Shown: positions 30,900-39,208 of the stretch, in pieces | How positions within the stretch are numbered: the stretch's first letter is position 1 | Layout of the letters: every line of letters begins with the position of its first letter | Assembly (NCBI GenBank): GCA_947259005.1 | Contig: CAMYKP010000006.1 | Location: forward strand, 124,001-188,000 | Direction of reading: 5' to 3' | From: an uncultured Parasphingopyxis sp. | GTDB taxonomy: Bacteria > Pseudomonadota > Alphaproteobacteria > Sphingomonadales > Sphingomonadaceae | DNA length: 64,000 bases | Program-made: the position numbers and the translations under genes | Notes under the pieces: model-generated | Databases searched by the model: none | What the model saw: only the letters and a program-made list of their open reading frames with translations | Told to the model about the DNA's origin: nothing

Positions 30900-31573
30900 T
30901 GGGCTGGTTAACAGCGATCCTCCTGATCGCGCTCATACTCTTTTGGTTGTGGCGACTGGCGGAATTTCGCGGGCGCAGGCTGGAGTGGCTGGGCGCGGCT
31001 CTGCTCGTTGGATTGGCCGGCTATGCCTGGCAGGGAAGCCCGGTGCTTGAGGGACAACCCACCCAGAGCAGCCGCGAACGCCCGGCCGAGGGCAGCACGG
31101 ACATCAACGACGAATTGCTCGACAATCGCGATGCGACATCGGAGCGCTGGATCATGTTCGCCGAGGCCCGCAATCGCGTTGGCGATCATATGAATGCCGC
31201 ACATGCCATTCAGAATGCCATCGATACCGATCCGGACAATGCGGACCTTTGGGTCGCACTTGGAAATGCGCTGCTGCTGCACGGCGAAGGACAGATGAAC
31301 CCCGCCGCGCAACTCGCCTTCGAGCGGGCTGCGCAGCTGGATCCCGAACATCCCGGGCCACCCTTTTTCCTGGGCCTCGCGCTGGCGCAAGCCGGGCAAC
31401 TGGATGATGCAGAAGCCACATGGAGTGCATTGCTCGCGCGCACGCCGGAAGATGCGCCTTACCGGGCGGATTTGATAAGCAGACTGTCAAGCGTCATGCG
31501 GGCGTTGGGGCGGCCGGTAGAGTTACCAAGCGCGCCCCAATCCGAAGATTCTCCGCCCGGAGACGAATCCTAG
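30899..31573 (+). CDS. ccmI: cytochrome c maturation TPR protein CcmI (CycH-like)
   Basis: A 224-residue protein with two N-terminal membrane helices (about residues 3-19 and 31-46). A periplasmic TPR region follows (NAAHAIQNAIDTDPDNADLWVALGNALL and RAAQLDPEHPGPPFFLGLALAQAGQLDDAEATW). It binds apocytochrome c and passes it to the heme lyase. The ATG shares its A with the ccmH stop (TGATG). The 3' end overlaps the convergent ald gene by four bases. Shorter than many CcmI proteins but plausible. Confidence 0.88.
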   Translation: MGWLTAILLIALILFWLWRLAEFRGRRLEWLGAALLVGLAGYAWQGSPVLEGQPTQSSRERPAEGSTDINDELLDNRDATSERWIMFAEARNRVGDHMNAAHAIQNAIDTDPDNADLWVALGNALLLHGEGQMNPAAQLAFERAAQLDPEHPGPPFFLGLALAQAGQLDDAEATWSALLARTPEDAPYRADLISRLSSVMRALGRPVELPSAPQSEDSPPGDES

Positions 31574-32664
31574 TTGAAGGGCAGGTCGAGCGCTTCGGCC
31601 ACCGCTTCATAACGGATTTTACCGCCTGAGACATTCAGGCCCGCGGCAAGGTGCGGGTTATCGGCCATCGCCTGTTCTGCGCCCTTGTTCGCAAGCTGGA
31701 TGACATAGGGCAAAGTCGCATTGTTGAGGGCGAAGGTTGATGTCCGGGCGACGGCGCCGGGCATGTTTGCCACGCAATAATGGATGATGCCCTCTTCCTC
31801 GTAAACCGGGTTGTCGTGGGTCGTTGCGCGCGACGTTTCGAAACAGCCGCCCTGATCGATAGCGATATCGACGATCACCGACCCGCGCTTCATGGTTTTT
31901 AGCATTTCGCGGGTAATGAGCTTGGGCGCTGCACCGCCGGGGACCAGAACTGCGCCGACGACAAGATGGGCGTCCTGCACGGCCGCAGCGATGGCTGCCT
32001 TCGACGCATAGCCCGTCTTGATGGTTGCCCCGAAATTCGTGGAAAGCTCGGCCAGTCGATCATTGTTGATATCGTAAATCGTCACATCAGCGCGGAGGCC
32101 AACAGCCATTTGTGCGGCATTGAGGCCTGCCACACCACCACCGATGATGACGACGGTTGCCGGCGCGACGCCCGGTACGCCGCCAAGCAGGATACCGCGC
32201 CCGCCCTGTTCTTTTTCGAGATAATGCGCGCCAGCCTGGATAGACATGCGGCCAGCAACCTCGCTCATGGGTTTGAGCAACGGCAGCGAACGTTCTGGCG
32301 AGGTTACCGTTTCATAGGCGATACAGGTCGCACCAGATGCCATCAGGCCTTCGGTTTGCGGCTTGTCCGCAGCGAGATGGAGATAGGTGAACAGGATATG
32401 GCGCGATTCGAGCATCGCGACTTCCTGTGCCTGGGGTTCCTTCACTTTTACGATCATGTCTGCGCCGGCAAACACATCGGCAGCCGTATCGACAATGGTT
32501 GCACCGACTGCGCGGTAATCATCATCGTCGAAATCGATGCCGCAACCGGCCTGCGTTTCGACGACCACTTCATGACCGGCCTCGATAACATCGAAAACCG
32601 ATGCCGGCGTGAGCCCTACGCGATATTCGTGATTCTTGATTTCCTTGGGGATTCCGACGCGCAT
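31570..32664 (-). CDS. ald: alanine dehydrogenase
   Basis: NAD-dependent interconversion of alanine and pyruvate plus ammonia. The 364 residues start [20 protein letters not shown], the N-terminal signature of the Ald/PNT family. They contain the substrate region KVKEPQAQE and the Rossmann motif [17 protein letters not shown], and end with a family-typical [18 protein letters not shown]. It is convergent with ccmI and divergent from kup, with 185 intergenic bases upstream. Confidence 0.96.
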   Translation of the reverse strand: MRVGIPKEIKNHEYRVGLTPASVFDVIEAGHEVVVETQAGCGIDFDDDDYRAVGATIVDTAADVFAGADMIVKVKEPQAQEVAMLESRHILFTYLHLAADKPQTEGLMASGATCIAYETVTSPERSLPLLKPMSEVAGRMSIQAGAHYLEKEQGGRGILLGGVPGVAPATVVIIGGGVAGLNAAQMAVGLRADVTIYDINNDRLAELSTNFGATIKTGYASKAAIAAAVQDAHLVVGAVLVPGGAAPKLITREMLKTMKRGSVIVDIAIDQGGCFETSRATTHDNPVYEEEGIIHYCVANMPGAVARTSTFALNNATLPYVIQLANKGAEQAMADNPHLAAGLNVSGGKIRYEAVAEALDLPFN

Positions 32665-32849
32665 TGACGCCTCCTGATATTGTTGATGGCTGGCCTATAA
32701 CGATACGCGTTAAGCTTGTCCTCCATTGCGGACTGTCATTTCTCGTGATAGGGCGCGCGCTTTGCCGCCCCCGGGAACGAAAAGACCGGGTTTGTTGCGG
32801 CCTGCACGGCATTCGCGTTACGCGGCATCAGGGAGCCGAACCGTCCAAA

Positions 32850-34754
32850 ATGAGTGACACCAAACCCGTCCAATCTCCTGCTGGTCCGCCGTCGCGGGAT
32901 CAGGCAATCATTAAACTCGCGGCCGGTGCTATCGGTGTGGTGTTCGGCGATATCGGGACGAGTCCGTTATACGCCTTTCGCGAGGCATTTGCAGGACACC
33001 ATCCGCTCGCCCTGAATACCCTGCATCTCTACGGCGTGCTCAGCCTGATATTCTGGGCGATGATGCTGGTCGTCACGATCAAATATGTAACGATCATCAT
33101 GCGCGCCGATAACCGGGGAGAGGGCGGTAGCCTTGCCCTGCTCGCGCTGATGGGTGGCCGCAGCAGCGGCAAGAGGTGGAGCGCCGGCATTGTGATGCTC
33201 GGCATCATGGCAACGGCGCTGTTTTACGGCGATGCGATGATCACGCCCGCCGTGTCCGTGCTCAGCGCAGTTGAAGGGCTTGCGGTCGTCAATCCTTCGC
33301 TCACGGGTTGGATCATCCCGATAGCCGTATTCATTCTGATCTTCCTGTTCCTGATCCAGCGATCGGGCACGGCCCGGGTTGGCGCCTTGTTCGGCCCGAT
33401 CATGCTGTTTTATTTCCTCACCATCTCGATCCTCGGCATTATCAGCATCAGCCAGAACCCCGAGATATTATGGGCATTCAGCCCGCATTATGCGCTTCAG
33501 TTTTTCATGGCGGAGCCGGTGAAGGCGTTTCTTGCGCTCGGGGCTGTCGTTCTGGCTGTTACCGGGGCCGAGGCGCTCTACGCGGATATGGGGCATTTCG
33601 GACGCAAGCCCATTGGCCTCTCCTGGCTCGTGTTTGTTTTGCCGGCACTCATCCTCAACTATATGGGGCAGGGCGCGCTTGCATTGCGCGAAGGCAACGC
33701 GATTTTTGACAATCCCTTCTTCAACCTGGCGCCTGAATGGTTCCAGTTTCCCCTGCTCATCATTGCAACACTGGCTGCGATTATCGCCTGTCAGGCGGTC
33801 ATCACAGGCGCTTTCTCGGTAACTCAGCAGGCGATCCAGCTCGGCTTCATTCCGCGCCTGCGGATCAATCACACCAATGCGCACACGATCGGCCAGATCT
33901 ATATACCGCTGGTCAACTGGGCTCTGATGATCATGGTCATCATGCTCGTGCTGACATTCCAGAACGTCTCCAATCTGACGGCAGCTTACGGCGTATCGGT
34001 TACCGGCGCGATGCTTGTAGATACCTGCCTGCTAAGCGTTCTGCTCTTCAGCTTCTGGAAGTGGAACAAATTTTGGGCCGGGCTCCTTGTTGGGCTGTTC
34101 TTCGTTGTTGACGGCCTGTTCTTCGCGGCGAACCTCACCAAGATCCCGGACGGCGGTTGGGTGCCGCTCGCGATCAGTGGTGTCGCATTCATTTTCCTGA
34201 CAAGCTGGGCCAAGGGACGCTCGCTGATTATCGCGCAGATGCGCGAGACGGCGATGCCGGTTCAGGTGTTCGTCAAATCGGCGGCCGGATCGGCGACGCG
34301 CGTTCCAGGCACGGCCGTTTTCATGACGACATCGCCGGAAGGCGTTCCCCACGCGCTGCTGCACAATCTGAAGCACAACAAGGTGCTGCATGAACGGATT
34401 GTCCTGCTCACTGTTTCGATACTTGACCGGCCGCATGTCAGCCCCGACGAACGCGTGCATTTCGAGGATCTCGGCGCGGGCTTTTACCGAATTATCCTTC
34501 GCTATGGCTTTATGCAGGACACCAATGTGCCCGAAGCACTGGAGAAGATCACAACCTGCGGCCCCGCGTTCAGAATGATCGAGACAAGCTTCTTCCTCGC
34601 GCGGCAGACATTGCTCAGTTCGGACAAGCCGAAAATGGCTCCCTGGCGAGAAAAGCTGTTCGCCTGGATGTTGCGCAACGCCGAAACAGCGATGCAGTTC
34701 TTCCGCCTGCCGCCAAACCGCGTGGTGGAGCTGGGCAGCCAGATCGAGATTTAG
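32850..34754 (+). CDS. kup: Kup potassium transporter
   Basis: Proton-coupled potassium uptake in the inner membrane. The start MSDTKPVQS is preferred; an upstream frame is open but gives a non-homologous leader. The 634 residues show the Kup signature [19 protein letters not shown] in the first helix, about 12 hydrophobic segments, and a soluble C-terminal domain ([33 protein letters not shown]). No potassium- or c-di-AMP-responsive leader was recognisable in the 185 bases upstream. Confidence 0.95.
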   Translation: MSDTKPVQSPAGPPSRDQAIIKLAAGAIGVVFGDIGTSPLYAFREAFAGHHPLALNTLHLYGVLSLIFWAMMLVVTIKYVTIIMRADNRGEGGSLALLALMGGRSSGKRWSAGIVMLGIMATALFYGDAMITPAVSVLSAVEGLAVVNPSLTGWIIPIAVFILIFLFLIQRSGTARVGALFGPIMLFYFLTISILGIISISQNPEILWAFSPHYALQFFMAEPVKAFLALGAVVLAVTGAEALYADMGHFGRKPIGLSWLVFVLPALILNYMGQGALALREGNAIFDNPFFNLAPEWFQFPLLIIATLAAIIACQAVITGAFSVTQQAIQLGFIPRLRINHTNAHTIGQIYIPLVNWALMIMVIMLVLTFQNVSNLTAAYGVSVTGAMLVDTCLLSVLLFSFWKWNKFWAGLLVGLFFVVDGLFFAANLTKIPDGGWVPLAISGVAFIFLTSWAKGRSLIIAQMRETAMPVQVFVKSAAGSATRVPGTAVFMTTSPEGVPHALLHNLKHNKVLHERIVLLTVSILDRPHVSPDERVHFEDLGAGFYRIILRYGFMQDTNVPEALEKITTCGPAFRMIETSFFLARQTLLSSDKPKMAPWREKLFAWMLRNAETAMQFFRLPPNRVVELGSQIEI

Positions 34755-34764
34755 GACGGTAGGA

Positions 34765-35337
34765 TTGCGCGCGGCCATCATTCTCGCCGCGGGGCGCTCA
34801 CAACGTTTTGGAACCTCGAACAAGCTGCTTGTCCGTCGTCGCGGCAAGACGCTTTTGCGATCAGCAATCGAATCCGCATTAAGCTCTCCTGTAGGCCGCG
34901 TAATCGTGGTGACGGGCGCTGACGGTAGCCGAATCCGCAATGCAGTTCATGCGGTCGGTAACCCCCGCGTATTTACACTATTCGCGCCCGACCATCGCGA
35001 CGGGCATCGTGCCAGCCTGCTTCGCGGATTGCGTGTTCTTCGCCGATCTGAGCGTGAAGCCTTGATATTCCTGGGAGATATGCCGGCTTTGCCTTCAGCA
35101 ATCGGGCTCAGGCTCGCAAAAGCTCCGGTTGCGGGAAACAAGGCCGTCAGACCCTCCTATCGGGGACAGCCCGGGCATCCGGTGCTTATTCGGGATGTCG
35201 GGGCCGTTCGGGATCGGCTTGAACAGGGGAAACCGCCTTTTCATCGTGATGAAGTCCGACATATCGAAACAGGACGATGGGCGGTACTGGATATCGACCG
35301 ACCGGGAGATCTTCGGAGGAACGGGATTACCCGATGA
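34765..35337 (+). CDS. MobA-like NTP transferase
   Basis: A 190-residue nucleotidyltransferase of the MobA/MocA type. It has the nucleotide-binding loop ILAAGRSQRFGTSNKLL (residues 6-22), the metal-binding FLGDMPAL, and the late GQPGHPVLI motif of molybdenum-cofactor cytidylyl/guanylyltransferases. The partner cofactor genes are absent from the window, so the substrate remains open. The start is a TTG at 34765 following TAGGA. The stop overlaps the next gene by four bases (ATGA). Confidence 0.82.
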   Translation: MRAAIILAAGRSQRFGTSNKLLVRRRGKTLLRSAIESALSSPVGRVIVVTGADGSRIRNAVHAVGNPRVFTLFAPDHRDGHRASLLRGLRVLRRSEREALIFLGDMPALPSAIGLRLAKAPVAGNKAVRPSYRGQPGHPVLIRDVGAVRDRLEQGKPPFHRDEVRHIETGRWAVLDIDRPGDLRRNGITR

Positions 35338-35849
35338 TCAAAGGGCCTGCTCCGATCATCGTGACCGCCTTGTTCGGGAAGGACGATTTCGCATTCCTGG
35401 ATGGATTGCGGAAACGATATTATCCATCCGAGCGCAATGTGACCGACGCGCATCTCACACTCTTCCATCATCTGCCGCCAAGTACATCGGAGGAACTCAA
35501 ATTCCGGCTGCAGTCCGAGACTAGGGGAGTCAAAGCCCCGCACGCCCGGTTGAGCGGGTTGATGTCGCTGGGGCAGGGCGTTGCCTTTCAAATCGACAGC
35601 CAGGAACTGATGGATGTCAGGGATCGATTGGCTGATGCCTTTGCGGGCCTGTTGATGCCGCAGGACCAGCAGGCGTGGCGTCCGCATGTCACCATTCAGA
35701 ACAAGGTGTCATCCAAAGAAGCGAAAGCGCTGCTTGAAAGGCTGTCGGCCGATTTCACACCGCGTCCATTGAAAATCGCGGGGCTGGCGAGCTGGTATTA
35801 TCGCGATGGGCCGTGGGAACCGCTATCGAACCATAAATTCGCGGGCTGA
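35334..35849 (+). CDS. 2'-5' RNA ligase / 2H phosphoesterase family protein
   Basis: A 171-residue protein with the two His-x-Thr motifs of 2H phosphoesterases: HLTLFHH (about residue 43) and HVTIQNK (about residue 121). Members hydrolyse or ligate 2'-5' or cyclic phosphodiesters in RNA and small nucleotides. The start was set at the ATG that overlaps the nucleotidyltransferase stop. It ends directly against the convergent DUF3775-like gene. Confidence 0.85.
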   Translation: MIKGPAPIIVTALFGKDDFAFLDGLRKRYYPSERNVTDAHLTLFHHLPPSTSEELKFRLQSETRGVKAPHARLSGLMSLGQGVAFQIDSQELMDVRDRLADAFAGLLMPQDQQAWRPHVTIQNKVSSKEAKALLERLSADFTPRPLKIAGLASWYYRDGPWEPLSNHKFAG

Positions 35850-36263
35850 CTAATCGATCGAACCGATGCCTTCACAGCTCAGGTCGAAGGCTTCGAGTCC
35901 TGCCTCCAGATAGGCCGCGAGCATCGGCATATCCATGAGCTGATCCGCAATCGAATCGCCCTCCGGATCGGCGGCTTCGGCCATGGCCTCATCCCAATCC
36001 GTTGCATCGAATGTTCCATTGCCGATCCAGGCCAAAGCCAGGACCTCCGCGCGCTGGTCCTCGGCCAGATCATCGAGCGCCGTTGCAATCTCCTCTTCGA
36101 CCGAATCATTCTTTTCATCGATCAGCACGTCATATTCGTCATCGGTCGACACCGGGCCATCTTCATCCACCTCATCCGGTTCATTGGAAGGTACCTGTGC
36201 ATCCCATTCCCTGGCACGGACGATGATCCGACAAATCATGTCTAGCGGTGTTTCGAGCTCCAT
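35850..36263 (-). CDS. acidic DUF3775-like protein
   Basis: A 137-residue, strongly acidic protein (stretches such as NEPDEVDEDGPVSTDDEYDV). The region EIATALDDLAEDQRAEVLAL followed by AWIGNG resembles DUF3775, a family of unknown function found in alphaproteobacteria; this is from memory. No catalytic motif is seen. The first 20 residues (LDMICRIIVRAREWDAQVP) are the most conserved-looking part. GGAAG precedes the ATG. Confidence 0.7.
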   Translation of the reverse strand: MELETPLDMICRIIVRAREWDAQVPSNEPDEVDEDGPVSTDDEYDVLIDEKNDSVEEEIATALDDLAEDQRAEVLALAWIGNGTFDATDWDEAMAEAADPEGDSIADQLMDMPMLAAYLEAGLEAFDLSCEGIGSID

Positions 36264-36341
36264 TTGCGCTTCCTTTCGACGGCGGGTTCAGCCATTCTAC
36301 GCATTCTACCCTATCGCGGTTCCATGGGAGAGCCAAACCAG

Positions 36342-36370
36342 TTGACCCTTTTCCGCACCGTGCCTATAGG
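36342..36370 (+). promoter_or_regulatory. promoter of tRNA-Met
   Basis: TTGACC (36342-36347) and TATAGG (36365-36370) are separated by exactly 17 bases, 40 bases before the tRNA. This is the best sigma-70-like match in the window. Confidence 0.65.
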
Positions 36371-36410
36371 CCCCCAACGCCCGTTTGCGGCGCTCGCCTA
36401 AGTGCATCAT

Positions 36411-36487
36411 GGCGGAGTAGCTCAGTTGGTTAGAGCAGTGGAATCATAATCCATGTGTCGGGGGTTCAAATCCCTCCTCCGCTACCA
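36411..36487 (+). tRNA. tRNA-Met (anticodon CAT, elongator type)
   Basis: A complete 77-base cloverleaf with encoded CCA. The acceptor is GGCGGAG/CTCCGCT (G1:U72 wobble), the anticodon arm GTGGA-ATCATAA-TCCAT gives CAT, and the T arm is GGGGG-TTCAAAT-CCCTC. It lacks initiator features (no GGG/CCC pairs in the anticodon stem). A lysidine-modified tRNA-Ile cannot be strictly excluded. Its 3' half is duplicated at 38105. Confidence 0.93.
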
Positions 36488-36498
36488 AATTTCTCTTT
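36439..36498 (+). repeat. 60-bp direct repeat, tRNA-side copy (att-like)
   Basis: Identical over 60 bases to 38105-38164. It covers the tRNA-Met from the anticodon stem through CCA plus 11 downstream bases (AATTTCTCTTT). The match ends sharply on both sides (G versus T before it, A versus T after it). This is what an attachment site left by site-specific integration into a tRNA 3' end looks like. Confidence 0.85.
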
Positions 36499-36508
36499 AT
36501 ATTATACG

Positions 36509-36532
36509 TCGGCTGCATTCCGGTTCAGCCGA
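36509..36532. repeat. inverted repeat inside the island
   Basis: A 7-bp stem TCGGCTG/CAGCCGA with a 10-base loop, just downstream of tRNA-Met. No T run follows. It may help tRNA 3' processing or termination, or bind a recombination protein. A second hairpin, GGGCATG-TTAG-CATGTCC (one G:T pair), lies at 36582-36599. Otherwise the 290 bases before the island gene show only promoter-like AT-rich DNA. Confidence 0.4.
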
Positions 36533-36726
36533 TGCACGGCCACCTTAATTACACCCAAGCTGTTAGATTTTGTGAGTAAGAGGGCATGTTAGCATGTCCG
36601 TTTTCTAGCCAGCTATGGAGATTGGTGATCTATTTAATAATCGTCTTAGGGGTGACCACTTTGCGCCTGAATCTCTGACGTAATGCGCCTATCATTAATA
36701 TACGAGCGAGCTATGTGCAGTCTAAA

Positions 36727-36754
36727 TTGATCTGTTTTTCATTTTGGTTAGAAT
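36727..36754 (+). promoter_or_regulatory. candidate promoter of the island gene
   Basis: TTGATC (36727-36732) and TAGAAT (36749-36754) are separated by 16 bases. The transcript would start about 17 bases before the ATG at 36778, leaving a very short leader with GGTGGGGG as ribosome-binding site. Confidence 0.4.
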
Positions 36755-36777
36755 GGCGTTTTCCGGGTGGGGGAAAT

Positions 36778-38037
36778 ATGAGCATAGTGAAATTTGCCAT
36801 TGGACTTGCGCTTTGCGTTTCAGTGGCCTCCTCTCCCGTTAATGCGCAGCAGGAACTGGCACCTCAGGAAAATGAAGATGATTTCACCGACCCGAATGCG
36901 GACGGTCGGGATAATGTGGTAAGCTGTGATCCTGATGCGACAGAAGGGACACCGGAGTTTTGTGTTTCTTATTCAGGCTCGGCTGCCGTTGTTCAAGAGT
37001 ATGTGGAAAACGGAGATACCATAGTAGCAGACAGAATCACCGGTGGTATTAACCTCGGCTCGACCTACACAATATCTACAGCCCGTCTTGATTTTGGAAT
37101 TGGCAGTTCCACTCACCGTTCTTTCTCTACGGGAACCGGATTTCGACGTGACGGGCCACCCGGTAGTTCACCGGAGGACTTTGCTGTCATAACCGAAGAT
37201 ACCCTGGAGATGCTCAAGATTGAAGCCGGTGTGGAAGTCGGAAATGTCCGACTGGAAGGCAGCTTCTCTGAGGGAGAGGCGTCGTCAATATTTGTCATTG
37301 ATGGCGGCGAAGGGATCGATTCCGGCATTGTTTATGGCGCACTCTCCCCGGGCGGCAGCTCCGGCATAGCAACCGGATTTGGATCTAGGGGGGAGATTCG
37401 TGAACAGGTTGACGAGTTTAGCGCCACGTTTCTGTACAAGGTGTATGGCGATCCGGACAGTGGATCGGCAACACCAAATGAACAATTCCAGGCCTGGCTG
37501 TTCGGTCGCTTCACACATCGGGAACGAGCCATAGACAGTACTGTATGGTCGGAATTCGAAATGTCTGATTTCCCGTTTGAATTCATGCAAATTCGAGAAC
37601 AGAATCTTTCTGAAGACCACTTCGAAGCCGGATTACGGGTATCAACGACCACTCGTTTGGGTTCGAGCCTCCTATTCTCGGCTGAGGGTGCTGCTAGCGT
37701 CTACTTGGATCAGGCAGAACTGGCTTCAATCGAGCGCAATTCCAACAATTTTACCGGCCCTCCGGATGGTGATTTTACGCAACAAATCCGCACTTCTGAT
37801 TCGAATTTTGGTGCACATTTGGAACTTGGTGCCGGTTTGGTATTTCCGATCACCGACAGGTTTGCGCTAACGCTGGGCGGAGCCGTCCATTACTATTCAA
37901 CTGCGGCCCGCATATTTAATCCCAACTCAGGCGATCAGGTCTTCTTTGATGATCTATCGACTGATTTGCTGTTTGACGATGATTCGTTCTCTTACGAAGG
38001 AGGGGTGCAGTTCACAATCTTCTTTGGCGTGAACTAA
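36778..38037 (+). CDS. secreted, probably outer-membrane beta-barrel protein of unknown function
   Basis: A 419-residue protein and the only gene of the tRNA-flanked island. Residues 1-22 are a signal peptide (cleavage near NAQQE). An acidic segment with two cysteines follows (SCDPDATEGTPEFC, a likely disulfide loop). The remainder alternates polar and hydrophobic residues, as in amphipathic strands (TISTARLDFGIGSST, FGAHLELGAGLVFPI, RFALTLGGAVHYYS) and ends FTIFFGVN. This suggests an outer-membrane barrel, perhaps autotransporter- or porin-like, but I recognise no family. Base composition is lower in GC than in neighbouring genes, with ATA and AAT codons unusually frequent. GGTGGGGG lies before the ATG, which is preferred over an upstream in-frame ATG at 36715. 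Confidence 0.7.
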   Translation: MSIVKFAIGLALCVSVASSPVNAQQELAPQENEDDFTDPNADGRDNVVSCDPDATEGTPEFCVSYSGSAAVVQEYVENGDTIVADRITGGINLGSTYTISTARLDFGIGSSTHRSFSTGTGFRRDGPPGSSPEDFAVITEDTLEMLKIEAGVEVGNVRLEGSFSEGEASSIFVIDGGEGIDSGIVYGALSPGGSSGIATGFGSRGEIREQVDEFSATFLYKVYGDPDSGSATPNEQFQAWLFGRFTHRERAIDSTVWSEFEMSDFPFEFMQIREQNLSEDHFEAGLRVSTTTRLGSSLLFSAEGAASVYLDQAELASIERNSNNFTGPPDGDFTQQIRTSDSNFGAHLELGAGLVFPITDRFALTLGGAVHYYSTAARIFNPNSGDQVFFDDLSTDLLFDDDSFSYEGGVQFTIFFGVN

Positions 38038-38104
38038 GGTCAGGAGCGGACGTACCGCGCAGTTCATACTTGCCTACCTAGACGCGTCTGTCGCAAAACC
38101 CCGT

Positions 38105-38164
38105 TGGAATCATAATCCATGTGTCGGGGGTTCAAATCCCTCCTCCGCTACCAAATTTCTCTTT
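38105..38164 (+). repeat. 60-bp direct repeat, distal copy (partial tRNA-Met 3' half)
   Basis: Exact copy of 36439-36498, 1666 bases downstream. It contains the tRNA-Met anticodon arm to CCA but no 5' half, so it cannot fold as a tRNA. Unique sequence (TCCCCGTTC) resumes after it, about 90 bases before trxB. It is the presumed original 3' end displaced by insertion. Confidence 0.85.
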
Positions 38165-38254
38165 TCCCCGTTCAAGCAATGCCATCATGTTGCGCGCTTG
38201 CGCGAGAGGAGGCAGGGCACCTATCTCGTGCCTTCAAACTGGACAGGAAAAGAC

Positions 38255-39208
38255 ATGGCTGAAACGCACCGCACGAAAATGCTCATCCTTGGATCGGGGC
38301 CTGCCGGGCTCTCCGCCGCCATCTATGCCGCGCGGGCTGGAATGGATCCGATCGTCGTGCAGGGTATGGAGCCGGGCGGCCAGCTGACCACGACCACCGA
38401 AGTCGAGAATTATCCGGGCTTTGCCGAGCTGATTCAGGGGCCGTGGCTCATGGAGCAGATGCAGAAACAGGCCGAAAATTGCGGTGCCAAGATGATCTGG
38501 GATCATATTTCCGAAGTGGACCTCTCCGAACGCCCGTTCCGCATGAAAGGCGACAGCGGAGACGAATATGTGGGTGACGTGCTGGTCATCGCAACGGGCG
38601 CACAGGCGCGCTGGTTGGGAATCGAAAGCGAAACGGCGCTCCGCGGCAAGGGTCTTTCGGCCTGCGCGACCTGCGACGGCTTTTTCTTCCGTGGCAAGAA
38701 GGTGGCTGTGATCGGCGGCGGGAATACTGCTGTTGAAGAAGCGCTGTACCTGACCAACCATAGCGATGATGTCACATTGATCCATCGCAGGGATGAACTG
38801 CGCGCCGAAAAGATCCTTCAGGAACGGCTGTTTGCGCATCCTAACATCACGGTTCTTTGGGATAAGACTGTGGACAAGTTTGTGGGCGGCGGTGATCCGG
38901 AAGGGCTGGTTGCAATCGATCTGAAAGATACGAAAACCGGCGAAATATCCCAGATTTCGGCTGAGGGCGGTTTTGTCGCAATCGGCCACGATCCGGCAAC
39001 GGCATTGTTCAAGGGCCATCTTGAGCTCGACGAGGATAATTACATCACGGTCGAACCTGGCAGTACGCGGACCAGCGTGCCGGGCGTATTCGCGTGCGGC
39101 GATGTTATGGACAAGACCTATCGGCAGGCTGTGACGGCAGCAGGAACCGGCTGCATGGCCGCGCTTGATGCGGAAAAATTCTTCGCCGAAGCAGAGTTCG
39201 CAGCCTAA
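38255..39208 (+). CDS. trxB: thioredoxin-disulfide reductase
   Basis: NADPH-dependent FAD enzyme that reduces thioredoxin. The 317 residues contain the FAD-binding ILGSGPAGLSAAIYAARAG, the redox active site CATC (Cys137, Cys140), the NADPH-binding VIGGGNTAVEEALYL, and the C-terminal FACGDVMDKTYRQAVTAAGTG. The start MAETHRTKM is chosen because GGAAAAGA precedes it; an upstream in-frame ATG at 38198 would add a non-homologous leader. It converges on the XrtA hydrolase 1 gene, overlapping it by four bases. Confidence 0.97.
   Translation: MAETHRTKMLILGSGPAGLSAAIYAARAGMDPIVVQGMEPGGQLTTTTEVENYPGFAELIQGPWLMEQMQKQAENCGAKMIWDHISEVDLSERPFRMKGDSGDEYVGDVLVIATGAQARWLGIESETALRGKGLSACATCDGFFFRGKKVAVIGGGNTAVEEALYLTNHSDDVTLIHRRDELRAEKILQERLFAHPNITVLWDKTVDKFVGGGDPEGLVAIDLKDTKTGEISQISAEGGFVAIGHDPATALFKGHLELDEDNYITVEPGSTRTSVPGVFACGDVMDKTYRQAVTAAGTGCMAALDAEKFFAEAEFAA

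Larger units (their letters stand above)
36499..38164 (+). mobile_element. 1.67-kb tRNA-Met-associated island without an integrase
   Basis: DNA between, and including the distal copy of, two exact 60-bp direct repeats. It is visibly AT-richer than its flanks. It holds one gene (36778-38037), a likely promoter, and two hairpins upstream of it. No integrase, recombination directionality factor, transposase or terminal inverted repeat was found. Removing one repeat unit would restore tRNA-Met about 90 bases before trxB. It could be a deletion remnant of a larger island or a small element mobilised in trans. Confidence 0.7.

Noticed and set aside
32665..32849. Riboswitch upstream of kup
   Set aside because: No conserved riboswitch core could be recognised in the leader; only short GC-rich inverted repeats.
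36499..38104. Insertion sequence or transposon
   Set aside because: No transposase frame and no terminal inverted repeats; the 60-bp duplication is far longer than a target-site duplication and lies in a tRNA 3' end.
38105..38154. Second tRNA-Met gene
   Set aside because: Only the anticodon arm to CCA is present; there is no 5' acceptor strand or D arm, so it is a repeat and not a tRNA.
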